A DNA stretch of 64,000 nucleotides from Branchiostoma belcheri (GCF_001625305.1 NW_017803102.1:377599-441598), one strand, 5' to 3'. Shown: positions 1 through 11,437, counted from the first letter of the stretch. The notes: generated by a model not told the origin, from the letters alone. Made by a program: numbers and translations.

Positions 1-215
1 TATAATTATGCTAACATGGAGTACTACTTATACGGTCTGCTTATTTAACTTACTATATCTACTTTAAAACTAACATAATGTTGGTATACATGGTAGAGAG
101 TGGATTTGATTCACATAAATAGGAGACATGGTAACTGCTATTCTACTAGTCTTACTATTCTATTTATTTATTTATGAAGATTACCACGTTTGTGGAAGGA
201 TTGACATAACAGGTG
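1..215. other. Unannotated AT-rich stretch
   Basis: I see no gene, RNA or repeat I can name here. The sequence is AT-rich with short TTTA runs just before the SINE that follows. Confidence 0.6.
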
Positions 216-575
216 ACTACCACCTTTTCAAAGATGTCAACCCCGAGACCGGACTGTAAGGTTTGAACCACTCACACCGGGAAGGTCCCCTACTCTTTTC
301 GATAAGTGCGGTGGGTTCTTTAACGTGCGTGGGGTGTGACTCTCCCAAACACGGGACCTCCATTTTACGTCCTATCCGAGGGACGTCCCTAGCCAAAGCT
401 AGGTACTCATTTTCACCTGAGTAAAGTGAGGAAAGTCGTGTAAAGTACCTTTCCCAAGGGTACAACGTCGGGGCGCATGTTCGGACTTGTTCGGGTACGA
501 ACCGGAATCGAACCCGGGTCTCCCCGCTTCGTAGTCCAGTGATGTCCCACTACACCACACGACGCCACATGATTC
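216..575 (-). mobile_element. tRNA-derived SINE (family S1), long form
   Basis: Read on the minus strand, the right end is a tRNA-like head. It has a box-A match (TGGTGTAGTGG, 547-557) and a perfect box-B match (GGTTCGATTCC, 504-514), the internal RNA polymerase III promoter pair. It is followed by the same body segment (CCTTGGGAAAGG, then ACACGACTTTCCTCA) found in the copies at 19007-19246, 33080-33225 and 50693-50947. This copy carries an extra region (about 216-400) with a segment ending in CACGTTAAAGAACCCACC, which resembles conserved central domains of animal SINEs; I do not assign it to a named domain. It is non-coding and is not a functional tRNA, because the head runs straight into the SINE body. 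Confidence 0.75.
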
Positions 576-1019
576 TAGATTAATCATAGTCTGATTTTAG
601 TTTATTTGTAAAAAAAAGTTGAACCTGTGTGGCAATAAAATGTTCTGAAGTACAACCTAAATCTATGAAAAATAATACAGGATACTTTTGGCGTCAGTCG
701 TCAAATTTAGCTGGTACCCAAAGACCCAAGCCTAACGCTATTGAACCGGTGGATCCATAAACTATGGGCTGGATTTTCACATCCAGACATGCACATTGCC
801 AGAACGAAACGGTAACCGGATGATGGGTCGCTGGATTCGTCCTAATGCGAGAAACCAACTAAGTGTAGAGTAATAAACCATCCGAAACGCTGCGGGCAGT
901 TCTTGTCTTTCTCAGGGGAAATCTTGATGGGTCTTTCCTTCTAAAGTTGATATCAATATTTACGTCTCCGATGGTCTGCGAACGTTGAACCCGATTGATG
1001 TTGACTCCTGCTGCCGGAT
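576..1019. other. Unannotated stretch
   Basis: Nothing recognisable. Open frames here are short and lack splice or codon signals. Confidence 0.5.
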
Positions 1020-1230
1020 GTCCAAGAGCGTGTGCGGACGTTTTTTTTTTATTCCAACATTTCATGGCTAGACGTGGCGACGGCACACTCAAGTTATATC
1101 GATCAACTTATTTCATGCCGCCAGCAACACAGAGTAAAAACAGGACTGGACATTTTTTTTATATTCCAACATCTAATCACAAGACGTGGTGACGGCGCAC
1201 TCAAGTTTTTTCAATCTCCCACTGCCTCCT
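1020..1230 (-). mobile_element. Two SINE S1 3' tails, partial
   Basis: Two consecutive copies (about 1037-1130 and 1150-1215) of the S1 3' tail in minus orientation. Each begins with a T-run, which is a poly-A tail on the minus strand, followed by a segment containing ACGTGGYGACGGC and CACTCAAGTT. The same segment sits at the tail of the complete copies at 50693-50947 and 19007-19246. Heads are missing, so these are truncated or nested insertions. Confidence 0.65.
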
Positions 1231-1272
1231 GAGAAGAAGTGAAACCCCCTAATAGCATGGCAAGAATAGTTT

Positions 1273-1292
1273 AATAGAATAGAATAGAATAG
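1273..1292. repeat. (AATAG)n microsatellite
   Basis: Four tandem AATAG units. Confidence 0.85.
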
Positions 1293-1479
1293 TAGTTACC
1301 TTGTTCCTATTGCCTGTTCACATATTGCATATTTACTTTTTTATTCTCCTGTATGTATACCAACGTTATTAGATTTAAGTAGAGATAGTAGGTTTGATAA
1401 GTATATCGTACACGTAGAACTCCATGTTAGTTAATAGTCTTATATCACCACATTAATGCCGCCACCCTGCACATGGGAC

Positions 1480-1612
1480 TATACAATACTCATTTCCACC
1501 TGAGAGAAGTGAGGAAAGTTGTGTAAAGTGTCAGTACTCGAACCTCTTGATTCCGAGTCGAGCACGCTGCCGCTACGCCACACGACCCCACACATCTGCG
1601 GACGTTGACACC
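1480..1612 (-). mobile_element. SINE S1 head fragment
   Basis: Minus-strand S1 copy with the conserved CCTCACTT body segment (about 1498-1515), then a tRNA-like head that reads TCGAGTACTG and CTCGACTCGGAATCAAGAGG on the minus strand. It matches the head of the copy at 19007. About 25 bp between body and box B are missing relative to that copy. Confidence 0.7.
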
Positions 1613-3690
1613 ATAAAGTTTACCATCGTGGTGGCAATATTGCACACGTTATCTATTAACGGTGCATACATCCATGAAATCCGCGAGATCTTCTAACTCT
1701 CCATGCTTCGGTTTTATCATTCCATGATACATGATTGGATCCAGCAGTAGTTTACGTATATTAGGGTTTAATGTCAGCTTATTTGATTTGCGTGTCACGG
1801 CCGTCAACTGGTGGTGCCCCGAAAAGACCGACATGCTAAAGGGGCCAAACGGAGGATATTTAGGCTTGTGGGAAACCCAAATCATCTCTTTCTTTATTGG
1901 CAATGACAACAGATTAATACACGTGTTATTTTTTTTAACACGTGTTATTAAGGCATGGTATCAGACAATCCACAAATACAAACGTTGGAGATATACATCA
2001 AATAAGGTAATCTACTATAAATAAAGGGCCTGAAATAAAGACATATTGTAATTGGTTATAAAGTACAGTATTATAATACATAATATAAAAATTCAAGACA
2101 TTCCAAATCATTTATTCTTTCAAGTGGTTTATTGTCAACTCTGAAATTGTCCAAATGTCCAAATTCGCAGCTACATGTGTGGCTGAATTGATGTAAGGAC
2201 ATCACAACAATATAGTAGACGTTCAGAATTACAGCTCACTAACACAAATACACATTATAGAATAACGCATTAAAATAACACAGTATTAGATGATGTAAAA
2301 TTACACAGTATTAGATCGTGCTTAAAACGTTTAAATTTGAATCGATTAATATGTCAATATTGCATCCCATCAAGGGTCGAGTTTTCGTCTTTATCGATAG
2401 CGTTATCAATTACACGTTCTTTTAAGTTGAGTTAGGGACAAAATATTCTCATTTTTCCTATTGAACGATGTCTCTGACATATCTATGACATATTTCTTAT
2501 TCTACTTTTTCACTAAGGTGTTGGCATTTCAACAATATTATATAGAATCCCATGCCGAAATGAGTTATATTGATATTGGAAACGCAACTCAAAACGTATG
2601 CCAAAGCAATTATGATCTTTATCCAATTCATAGAACTCTGCTTCTAAATGTACATGCATATCGCTGTTAGAAGAACGCAATCTATGCTTGTTAAAACTCA
2701 GTAAAAGTCAATGCGTCTAAATCGCAGCATAATTTTCTATATGCCATCATCTTTAGTATGTGTCTAATATCTATACCTACAGAGCGCCCGTAAACAAAGT
2801 AGATTGCATTGTAAGTCATGCAAAATTATCATTATGTTCAGATGGCATTTTGATGGTTCAGGAGAGTAAATTTGCAATTAAAGTGTATTTTACAGTTTCA
2901 TAAAACAGCTTAGAGACACTTACTTTGAATTACTTTAAAACCCTCCAAAAGTAACTCTCATCCTATCATACGTATATGGCTTTCACAAGTTTCTTTCTTA
3001 CGTCAACTGCAAACATGAAGTTGAATACAACTTTTCAAAGTTTGATATGCACGTTGACTTATTAACAAACGTCTTGTACTTTGATTTAGCCGAGTAAGTT
3101 CGATAAAACTTCCATGCATATCTTTACTTTATCCCTGTAGCTCATTTTTCAAGATACATCTTTCCAAATCGTAATGAGGTGATAAGTCAAATACTGACAG
3201 AAAACAGTATTGAGCTGCTGTTTAGTGTAATCTTGACGGACTATCGTATTAATGCAATTTTATGGAACTTTCATACAGATCAATCAAGACCATGGGTGGT
3301 GTCTTCAGTCATGTCAGTTAATAGAAAGTTAATTGCAAGTTCTTGCCCGTAAGCTAATTGCTAAGTACATGTAACATGAAAATATATGATTGACAATGGA
3401 TAACAGTTTAGTATATGAAAACTCTACCTACTAAACACTAAATTGTAACTTAATGATAATCCGTATTGTAGCTAATTACTTTCGGATACGAACTTATTAT
3501 TTTGGGTGGCCGAGCAGTATATTGCGTGTCTGTGTATGCGTTTGCACTGACAGCACGTTTGCAGAGGGTTACGTTTGGCAGGCAGAAGGTCAAAGGTCTT
3601 AGAATCTGACGGGGATGCAGCAGAAATTAGCGGTGGGCATGGAGGGTGCACGAAGGACACTTCCTGGAATTCTGAAATCTCAATGTCTTG
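1613..3690. other. Unannotated AT-rich stretch with paired E-boxes
   Basis: About 2 kb without a gene I can support. The only marked feature is a pair of CACGTG E-boxes at 1920-1925 and 1939-1944, inside two copies of ACACGTGTTA separated by a T-run. Short open frames on both strands look random. Confidence 0.5.
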
Positions 3691-3691
3691 T

Positions 3692-3716
3692 ATCATCATC
3701 ATCATCATCATCATCA
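3692..3716. repeat. (ATC)n microsatellite
   Basis: About eight ATC units. Methionine or isoleucine runs in translations across this position are artefacts of the repeat. Confidence 0.9.
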
Positions 3717-4168
3717 ATGTTGTCTACTCGAAGGAAATTCAAACTCTACCACTGGATGAATTGCGAAAATAATTTCGAGTCACCTCCACCAATCTTCTTC
3801 AGCGTCACTAATGAACTAACAGAACTCGTTAAGACATATATTTAATTATGAGTTACAGGGAAAAATCGTCATTTAGTCAGTAGTAGAGATTGAATTCCCT
3901 ATGAGTATTGTTACCTGGATGTCCCGGACCCTCAACGTATCAATGTCGTCTACTTTCGATTGCATGAAAATGAATAGGCAACATCTCAACATTACAATCA
4001 AATATGTCTTGATTCCTGATTCAGAAATAACCGAAAACCAAATCATGCACTAGGATGAGGGTTATGCAGTCATTTATTGGAAGGGTCGGCTATAGCTACT
4101 CTCTCTTTGTAGTCAAGGGCTGAATTGTGAGGAGCTCACAATTGGTGGTGCTGCATCGCTACCTCAGG

Positions 4169-4182
4169 TGACCTCAAGGTCA
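4169..4182. promoter_or_regulatory. Everted nuclear-receptor half-sites, spacing 2
   Basis: TGACCTCAAGGTCA: two perfect AGGTCA half-sites pointing outward with a 2-bp spacer. The right half is also the extended monomer TCAAGGTCA (4174-4182), the classic site type of ERR and NR5A receptors. There is no neighbouring gene to regulate, so function is unproven. Confidence 0.3.
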
Positions 4183-4639
4183 TTTGTGCTATCTCAACAA
4201 ATGTGATTGAGATGATTTTGTAAAAAATGTATAATACAATGATAAAGTAATACAATGTCTACATAGAAACATGATAGGCACAGTCTTAGATAATGCACGG
4301 AGTATCCCTGTAACCTTCAACTTGTTCAAGGGACATCAAAGGAAAACAGTAGCATGGCTCGATAGTTTGTTGCGCGTTTGAGCAATTTAGTCTGTATATA
4401 TATAGGAACAGCATCAGTCTGCATAGCTTGGAATGGGCTGCATTTTTCCGCAGGTGTTCTGCTAGTCCCATTTTGCTTGCCTAATTGCAGCCATTTAAAG
4501 TTCTTGTTAGAAGCCAAGGTCGTTATAAACTTCGTAAAACCGAGCGAGGACGAACCGATGACATTACAAGATCAGGGGTATGTGAGGTAAACGTATGGGG
4601 ATCAATTTGTCCCCAGTAAACTGTATCATTGAGCCCCGA

Positions 4640-5340
4640 GGCCGTACCTGTAGATGGTGGAGGCATTAATTACCTGGCCATCTGTCGCGAACACGAGAGA
4701 GCCGGCGTGTCGATAGATCCACAAAACCGCCGGCAATCGCATCCATCTCTACGGCAGAACACATTGCTGCCGTCACCAGATCCATGCAAATGCTTGAAGA
4801 CATTTGTGGCAGAATGAACACGTAATTCTTCATGTGCATTTCCGGAAACGTCGACAAACCAACATTTGTATGGATTATCTTGTAACCGGACCGTCTTATC
4901 TTTCTGGAGGCTGCGGGGATGTGAATTTTCACGCTATGATGTTCACTGCGTGTTTGTAACGTGTTTATTCAGATGTGGCCATGCCCATGGGTTTATCTCC
5001 ATATCTGCAGAATGGGTGTTCGTAAGGATTTTGAACCATTCAGTGAACAGAATTACAACTAGCTGCCTGGACAGAGCATGTTTTGGTAACGGCAATGTAA
5101 TGTACGTTTCTGTCACTGGCGGACATGTATGTATCTATGAATTTGTGAGCGAGGACGAGAATTATGCATGTGTGTGTGGTGTGGTATGTTCGTACATTGG
5201 CACAAGCTCGTTGGCTTATTTGACCGTGTTTGATTGTGCCAAGACCAACCAGAAGCAAAATAGACATAATCTGTCTGCAAACTACACACCCAGGTCATTA
5301 ACCCCCTTTTCAGGGTCAATCATAACCGACCGCCATGAAT
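4640..5340. other. Locally GC-richer block, no supported gene
   Basis: Base composition rises here and several overlapping frames on both strands stay open. These include a plus-strand 158-codon frame at 4866-5342 and a minus-strand frame at 4666-4932. No domain, splice signal or codon bias separates one frame from the others, so I do not call a gene. Confidence 0.4.
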
Positions 5341-5353
5341 AGAGTAAGCCTTT

Positions 5354-5374
5354 AGGTCAGGTCAGGCGAGGTCA
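5354..5374 (+). promoter_or_regulatory. Perfect DR4 nuclear-receptor element in an AGGTCA triplet
   Basis: Three AGGTCA half-sites lie at 5354-5359, 5359-5364 and 5369-5374. The last two form a perfect direct repeat with a 4-bp spacer (GGCG). DR4 is the preferred arrangement for thyroid-hormone-receptor or LXR type heterodimers with RXR. What is seen is sequence only; occupancy is inference. Confidence 0.35.
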
Positions 5375-5964
5375 ATCAGCCAAGGACGACATGCGTGATA
5401 TTCATGCAGCAGTAAAGCTTCATTCACACGTATGTGCGTTGACATGTGTTTTTTGTTCACATATCCGATACACTCTACTTTTAAAGATACATATCTTCTT
5501 CATTCACGACGGATTTCTTGCAGCTTGGTGGCAAGCTACCAACCTCTGAAAAATAGGATCAGTTGAAATTTGTCTAATAGCATCACTTTGCCTATTAACC
5601 GAAACATTTAGAAATGCCTGTGCAATACCCTGTACTTAAGAATAGACGGCTGCATTAGGGTTAAAGTCATGTTATTAGTGAGATTGGCATGTCTAAGAGC
5701 CCCAACATCTCATATCAGTCATGAGTTCCCAGCACCTTGCAAACTGTAATCTTTGCCTTCGGATGTCGGCCTTGGTACGGATTTGTTATGCTGCATATGT
5801 GCAGCGTTCTTGTCGACAGACCAATGTCTTCAGGTGGTGAACATTTGCTTCAATTTCCACATGCACATCGCATTTTCACCCCCCACATTTTGTATTTAAA
5901 AGAAGCTGACATATGCTGTTCGCTATGTTGGTGTCCTAATTTTTGTTTCAATGGATCGTAGCTC

Positions 5965-6110
5965 ATTTTGTGATTATGCTGTGAAGTCTCCTTTTAAAGA
6001 GCGCCAAAGGATTCTTTAAATGCCCGAAAACTTAGCGTTTACTGACATGTGCTATGAAGTCTTGTTTTAAAGAGCGACAAAGGAGCTTCAAATGCCCGAA
6101 AACGTTTTAG
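5965..6110. repeat. Short tandem duplication
   Basis: Two diverged copies of about 55-60 bp that share GAAGTCT, TTTTAAAGAGCG and AAATGCCCGAAAAC (near 5980 and 6057). No coding signal. Confidence 0.6.
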
Positions 6111-6888
6111 CTACGGTTAACTGAAATGCAAATATGAGCAGTAATATGACTGTGGACACAGTGATAACGTCACATGAAAACTCCCCTTACACTTTGCCTC
6201 GTTTTATGTGTAACATTGAATTACTAACCACAAAACTCCATATTGCGACAGACTGAATAGAAGTTCTAAACGGGAACTCTGCGGCTCCAGATGTCTTACT
6301 GAAGGACGGCTGTGTGTGTAAGATGTCGGTCAGCTTGAGGAATGAATCCCCTCTACTATATACACGAAACTCCATATTGACAGTATAAAGAATAACTTTC
6401 TGTAGCCGTCATCAGCTGTAAATGGGTTCAATGGCATCCAGCGGCTGAAATGACATAGCCAAGTAACCGATGGGCCAGACTACAGTTTCTGAAGTCTGCA
6501 CATTTAACCAATAATGGTGGGCTTCCAAATCAAACCCATGCTGGCTCATGCGAACTGAAGGAGTGGGAAATACCAGCGTCGCCTGCCCTTAGTTGCAGTA
6601 ACACCTCCATCAATCAAGCTCAGAGTTTTTCAGCAAAACAGCAGTTCGCATCACTGCGTGGAGAAAAAGTAATACCAAATGTAGGTTCTACTCACCCAAC
6701 AGTGTATACAGAAAGATTCTACTAGATGGAACATCCATCAAATAGACAGACCAGAAATATCTTGTCTTTTTTATCAGGCACAGCAAAAATGCACTGAACT
6801 TTTCTCTTGCTCAAAATGTTTGCTTAAACTTTCGGACTGTAGTCAATTTCTAGATCTTATTGTTTTATCTGTTGTTTTTAATAGGGTA

Positions 6889-7096
6889 CTGTAATTCACT
6901 TTATGTTCACAGTTACAAAAGTTCACGGTTTGAGAAAAATGGACATGTTCACGGAACTATATTTTCACGGTGGCGACAGGTGCAGGGAAACGAAAGTCCA
7001 GGAATTATTTGTTAACTGTAATGATAAGTTCACGGTACAGAAGTGACAGTGAAAACTGTGAACATAACAGTACAGTGAAAAAATCAGGAATTACAG
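6889..7096. mobile_element. Short inverted-repeat element, about 208 bp
   Basis: It begins CTGTAATTC and ends GAATTACAG. A second inverted pair lies inside it, TTATGTTCACAGTT near the left end and AACTGTGAACATAA near the right. This is the structure of a non-autonomous foldback or MITE-type element. I see no convincing target-site duplication and no second copy in the window, so the superfamily is unknown. Confidence 0.5.
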
Positions 7097-7612
7097 AATA
7101 TACAAAAACATGTAACAATGTGAGGAGGCCGTAAAAATTTGGCCAATTGTTCGCACAGTGCTTGTGAGAAATGAACAAAAAACTACATGCATAAAAACTA
7201 TCATTTTTTCACGGAGGTATAAAATATTCATCTCGTTGGCTTTGTGGTTGTAAATAATGATTATAAAAAGTTCATTACAGTCTTCTTTAACAATAATTAT
7301 GTAATTAACGGAAAATAATTACATCCCCTTGTTTGTAAATGCTTTCTAATGTAACAGTGTGCTACTTTATTACACGAAACAGGTACCACTATGTTGTAAA
7401 ATAAATCTTTTATGACATGTAGCTTTGTAAAGTGCGCGAAGCAGTTAATTTGGCAGGGCGGCTCAAAACTGAAGCTAGATCACCGAGAGGGCACAGCACT
7501 GGCTGGATTTACGGTGGCGTGTTGTAACTCCTTAGAACCAAGGTAATCATAAATCGTAACCTCCATTGCTCCTTCCCATAAAACTGGTTTCAGCTAGAAG
7601 CGATGCTCATTC

Positions 7613-7902
7613 TAGCCTCCGTAGCAGGCTTATAGAACTGGGGGTTTGGTGGTCTTCGGCTGTTTTCTGATAGCCTCCGTAGCAGGCTTATAGAACTGGG
7701 TTTGGTGGTCTTCGGCTGTTTTCTGAATAGCCTCCGTAGCAGGCTTATAGAACTGGGTTTGGTGGTCTTCGGCTGTTTTCTGATTAGCCCAGTTCTAAAA
7801 GGCCGGCTAAATTGTCTATATGCAGTCAGAAAATAGCACATAAAAGCTCCCAAAGACCCTGAAGACCCCAAAACCCCCAGTTTTTGGCATGCTATGGAGG
7901 TT
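7613..7902. mobile_element. TIR element family M1 with triplicated left arm
   Basis: The left terminus TAGCCTCCGTAGCAGGC and right terminus GGCATGCTATGGAGG are inverted repeats of one another. The left about 57 bp occur three times in tandem (starts 7613, 7671 and 7728). The other copies, at 15756, 16996 and 35680, have one. The element has no coding capacity; open frames across it are shadows. Confidence 0.75.
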
Positions 7903-8229
7903 ATGCTGAATGATTTGATTCATATCTTCGCTATGTCTAATTGATAAATGGAATATCTTAACAAAGATTGAAAAATAATAAGAATCGTTAAATATATTAA
8001 TCCAGTGCACGTGGAGCACATTAGAATTACTTAGCAATGAGTCTCCTGCATTTATTCACATATATTTATTAAGTATTCGGTAAATAGCACAAAATGCTTC
8101 TGTATTATCATGTAATCATTATGGTTTGAATGAAACGTTTTATACATCAGCATCTCCATTTTTACCAATGTACATTTGACTATTTAAAAGATAACATTTG
8201 GAACGAACAGACGCACATTTAAATGCAGT

Positions 8230-8590
8230 GCGTACATTTATCCTCTTGAAAAATAACATTTGCTAAGGAACAGACACACATTTAAATGCAATGTTTTCTC
8301 AAGTATCTCAAATATCACGAAAACTATTAAGAGAAAGGATAAAGGTGGGCCATATTGAGTTAACTTTTGAATGTCAGGCCGTTCGATAGCCGCCACTGCC
8401 ATAAGCGACTCTGGCAGATTGCACTTCAATGGCGCTTGGAGCTTCTTTGCCCTTTTACGTTTTTCTCCAGACTGTAAAATGTATTCTTGGTGAAGAGTTA
8501 GCTGGAACTGCCACCAAGCATTACGAAAAAAATGATAAAGCCGCTTATAGCTTTGAGACTTGGAATATATCCAGCTCTCCTGCACTGTCT
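8230..8590 (-). other. Unrecognised open frame, possible exon remnant
   Basis: A minus-strand frame of about 115 codons. Its middle, about 8350-8480, is more GC-rich than its surroundings and is rich in Lys and Arg (SGEKRKRAKKLQ, then LMAVAAIERPDIQK). A possible acceptor (TTTTACAG) precedes SGEKRK, but there is no good donor and the ends are AT-rich. I do not recognise the protein. Confidence 0.2.
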
Positions 8591-8793
8591 AGTGTTAAAG
8601 TATATTTGCTACATGTTTCTATACGCTCTCTAGTTATAAGATTGGTTTATTGTTTAGATTCATAACAATACACTAAAATACATTGCAGTCACTATGTACA
8701 AGTCGCTGAATTATGCATATTAGACGTACACAAAAATGAATAAATCTAATAAAGAACTGTACAAGTACATAATAATTAAAGTTATCAGACAGT

Positions 8794-9060
8794 AATCACA
8801 ATGATATTCATCACACAATATTGAATTAGCTGACGTTGTTCAAGAGTGAAGTGAAGTATGGAATGGGCCTTTCCTTATATGTATCGTTGCAGAAACGTGT
8901 GTCCTATCCAACAAAAAAAGAAAGATAATCACAATGATATTTGTGACACGGTATTGAATTAGCTAACGTTGTTCAAGAGCCAAGTGAAGTATGGGATTGG
9001 GCTGTTCTTACATTGTATATGTATAGTTGCAGAAGCGTGTGTCCTATCAAACAGGACACA
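8794..9060. repeat. Tandem duplication, 133-bp period
   Basis: Two copies start at AATCACAATGATATT (8794 and 8927) and run through GTTGTTCAAGAG and CGTGTGTCCTATC. The copies are diverged, so this is an old duplication, not an assembly error. Confidence 0.8.
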
Positions 9061-9246
9061 TGTCCTTAAATCCGGGATTTGACCTAGTTGTATCTTTAAA
9101 TGAATTTACATAAACCTAATTACTGGCTTAAGGGCTACAGTATGAATGTTACATACCAGAGAACCTCAGAATCAATAAAGACGTCGATTTGACACGAGTC
9201 ATAATTACGCTCGGTTTCTGTGATTCTATAAATACCTTAGATACTA

Positions 9247-9310
9247 TATTGATATGATATGAATCTTTATTGCATGTTCTTGCCCAGATGGGCTAAATGC
9301 ACAAGAGGAC
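9247..9310 (-). mobile_element. LINE-type 3' tail
   Basis: On the minus strand it ends in GCAATAAAGATTCATATC, preceded by GCCCATCTGGGC. A plus-strand relative is at 15550-15603. This layout, a short GCCC hairpin, then AATAAAG and a microsatellite-like end, is usual for 3' ends of non-LTR retrotransposons. The body is missing. Confidence 0.45.
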
Positions 9311-10540
9311 ATGAAGTATGCAAAACATGAGTATTGCATACTGGAACACTATATTCTAATGCTAATTGCTAGGAATTTATACATTATAACAATACTATAT
9401 ACTACCTATCATCTACTGTTAGTTGCCCTTTCTTCTCTCTTTTTGAAACAATTGGAAACATAATTACAATATTAGACATTGTCAAAATGTAATTATAATG
9501 TATAATTGTAAAATCACCGTATTAGTTCTGTATAATAATATGGATACTGTATTTAACCTTAGTTGGTTAAAATCTGTCCATATTTTTCATGATCAACATT
9601 TGACAACACAACTGCCTGTGATGAGGGTGGGAAAGTTGTATTTATACCTTGGTAAGATACGGCATTTTGCAGTTGGATCATTTTAAAGAAAATATTTTGA
9701 GGTGACTATTGATTTACTTTTACACACCTTAACTTGGAATATTCCTCATTGGGTCATTACCAGTCCGTGAGGTTACCGTTTGTATTTTGAAAAAAAAAGG
9801 ACTTATAAATAAGTTATTCTTTACTGGGGAGTTTCACTAAGAGGATTACATCGAAAGTCAGACGGCAAACACAAATAGTGATTATCTTACCAGTAAACAG
9901 ACTAGGATATGTCAGACAACGTCTTTATTACCATTTAGATGAGATGGATTTAGTTCAAACCCTTCCAAATATCATAAATATGTCTAGAATTGTCTTTTTT
10001 GTCTTTTTTTTCCTGGTGCTCGTGTTCGTATCTTATTGCAATAAATAAACAAAACAAGTTTTTCTTGATACAAGAATATTTACAGTCGTGCAACACAATC
10101 AAAATTGCTCAATCACTAAAGCTACTATTGGATGCCCTAAATAGCTTAGAGCATACCATAACGGTTTACCAATTTCAGCCAATACCCATTCAAACAACGT
10201 CGATGCTGCCTGAATGTAGATGATGCATGACATACTAAGTCATAAACCCCAGACAATCCAGAAAATGAAGCAGGGGCAGTGAGTTTGAAAGGACAAGGCT
10301 GTCTACGCGTGATGATGTCGGTCTCTCTTGACAGCGCTTACGTCTTTTAACCTTCTAGTTGCCCGACCTTCACCCTATCTAATATTCTCAGGGCTGCAGA
10401 TGCAGCAAAAGAACTGACGCATTGTTCTAAGTTATGAGTGGAAAGCGTTGCTGGTTTTCCCTTTGATGCAATATCTAGAAGCATTTGCTGAAGACAAATG
10501 GTTTTGTTAAGGCCAAGTAGCTCTAATAAATAACCGTTGC
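9311..10540. other. Unannotated stretch
   Basis: About 1.2 kb of AT-rich sequence with no recognised gene or repeat family. Confidence 0.5.
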
Positions 10541-10830
10541 AATGGCCAAGTGGGTAGAGTGCTCGCCTTGCATTCGGTAGGTCGTGAGTTCGATCCCCGG
10601 CCAGGTCATACCAATGACTTTAAAAATGGTATATACTGCTTTCTCTGCTTATCACTCAGCATTTCAGAAAGAGTATGGGAGTTGAAAACACAGTACTGCT
10701 GTAGAGATTGCACCATTGTATGGCCCAAGGGCTACTTAACTGGTGATGGGCGCCGCCTTATTCACCACCTTGTGCGGGAAGGACTTGAACTAGCTGAACA
10801 GCTCTAAAAGGGGACCAAAAAAGCTTTGGG
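10541..10830 (+). mobile_element. tRNA-derived SINE, family S2
   Basis: The head carries a box-A match (TGGCCAAGTGGG, about 10544) and a box-B match (GAGTTCGATCCC, about 10587). The tail holds TGGCCCAAGGGCTACTTAA and GATGGGCGCCGCC. I cannot fold the head into a proper tRNA acceptor stem, so it is a SINE head and not a tRNA gene. It is unlike family S1 in body and tail. Confidence 0.6.
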
Positions 10831-11400
10831 TCAAATTAATTCTTGACCGATCTTAGAGTTTAGTATTTGAATATGTAAGATTTACCGTTCTACTTGAGCC
10901 GGTAATTACGTTTTATGTAAATCCATTTAGAAGTACAACTATAGGACGTGACCCAGAGTTCAACCCAAAGCCTAAAAATGTCATTTCTAGGCTGGGCAGT
11001 TGTAGCTTTGAAATAGCATTATGTGTGCAAACGTACTGCATTTATAACCAATCAGATGTGTGAAATAGCCGAAAAGCAACTTCATCCCCATTGCTCTCGA
11101 TTCTTTATACGTAGCGTATTGTATTGATTTCCAGCATCCCTACATGCTCTATGTAATTGCAGTGTCATTTGTGCACACAATCAGGCCAAAATGGCTGTCA
11201 CGACGCAATAAAATTTCTTTTTAAACTCACAACCCGTGACGACTCCTTACCGATAGGTCAATTCGTGTTGACCACGCTTCCTATAAATCTTTCTCTGAGA
11301 TCCTGTACTTTGACTTTGGTTGTGTGAACAGCACACTGATTGTGCAATTGCATCATTTTTTCAGTAGTAGCACTTGATATTTATACTGACAACTTTTAGG
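10831..11400. other. Unannotated stretch
   Basis: No recognised feature; a T-rich spacer between the S2 SINE and the LINE 3' end. Confidence 0.5.
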
Positions 11401-11437
11401 GATACTTTAGAAGATGGTTCTAAAGGCTGGATACATA

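Noticed and set aside
480-575. Possible tRNA gene on the minus strand
   Set aside because: It is the head of SINE S1; the same head and body recur at 19007 and 50693.
4866-5342. 158-codon plus-strand open frame, the longest one free of N
   Set aside because: No domain, no splice sites, opposing frames equally open; a frame of this length is expected about once by chance in 64 kb of six-frame sequence.
10541-10612. Possible tRNA gene (box A and box B present)
   Set aside because: Acceptor stem does not pair and the sequence continues into a SINE body.
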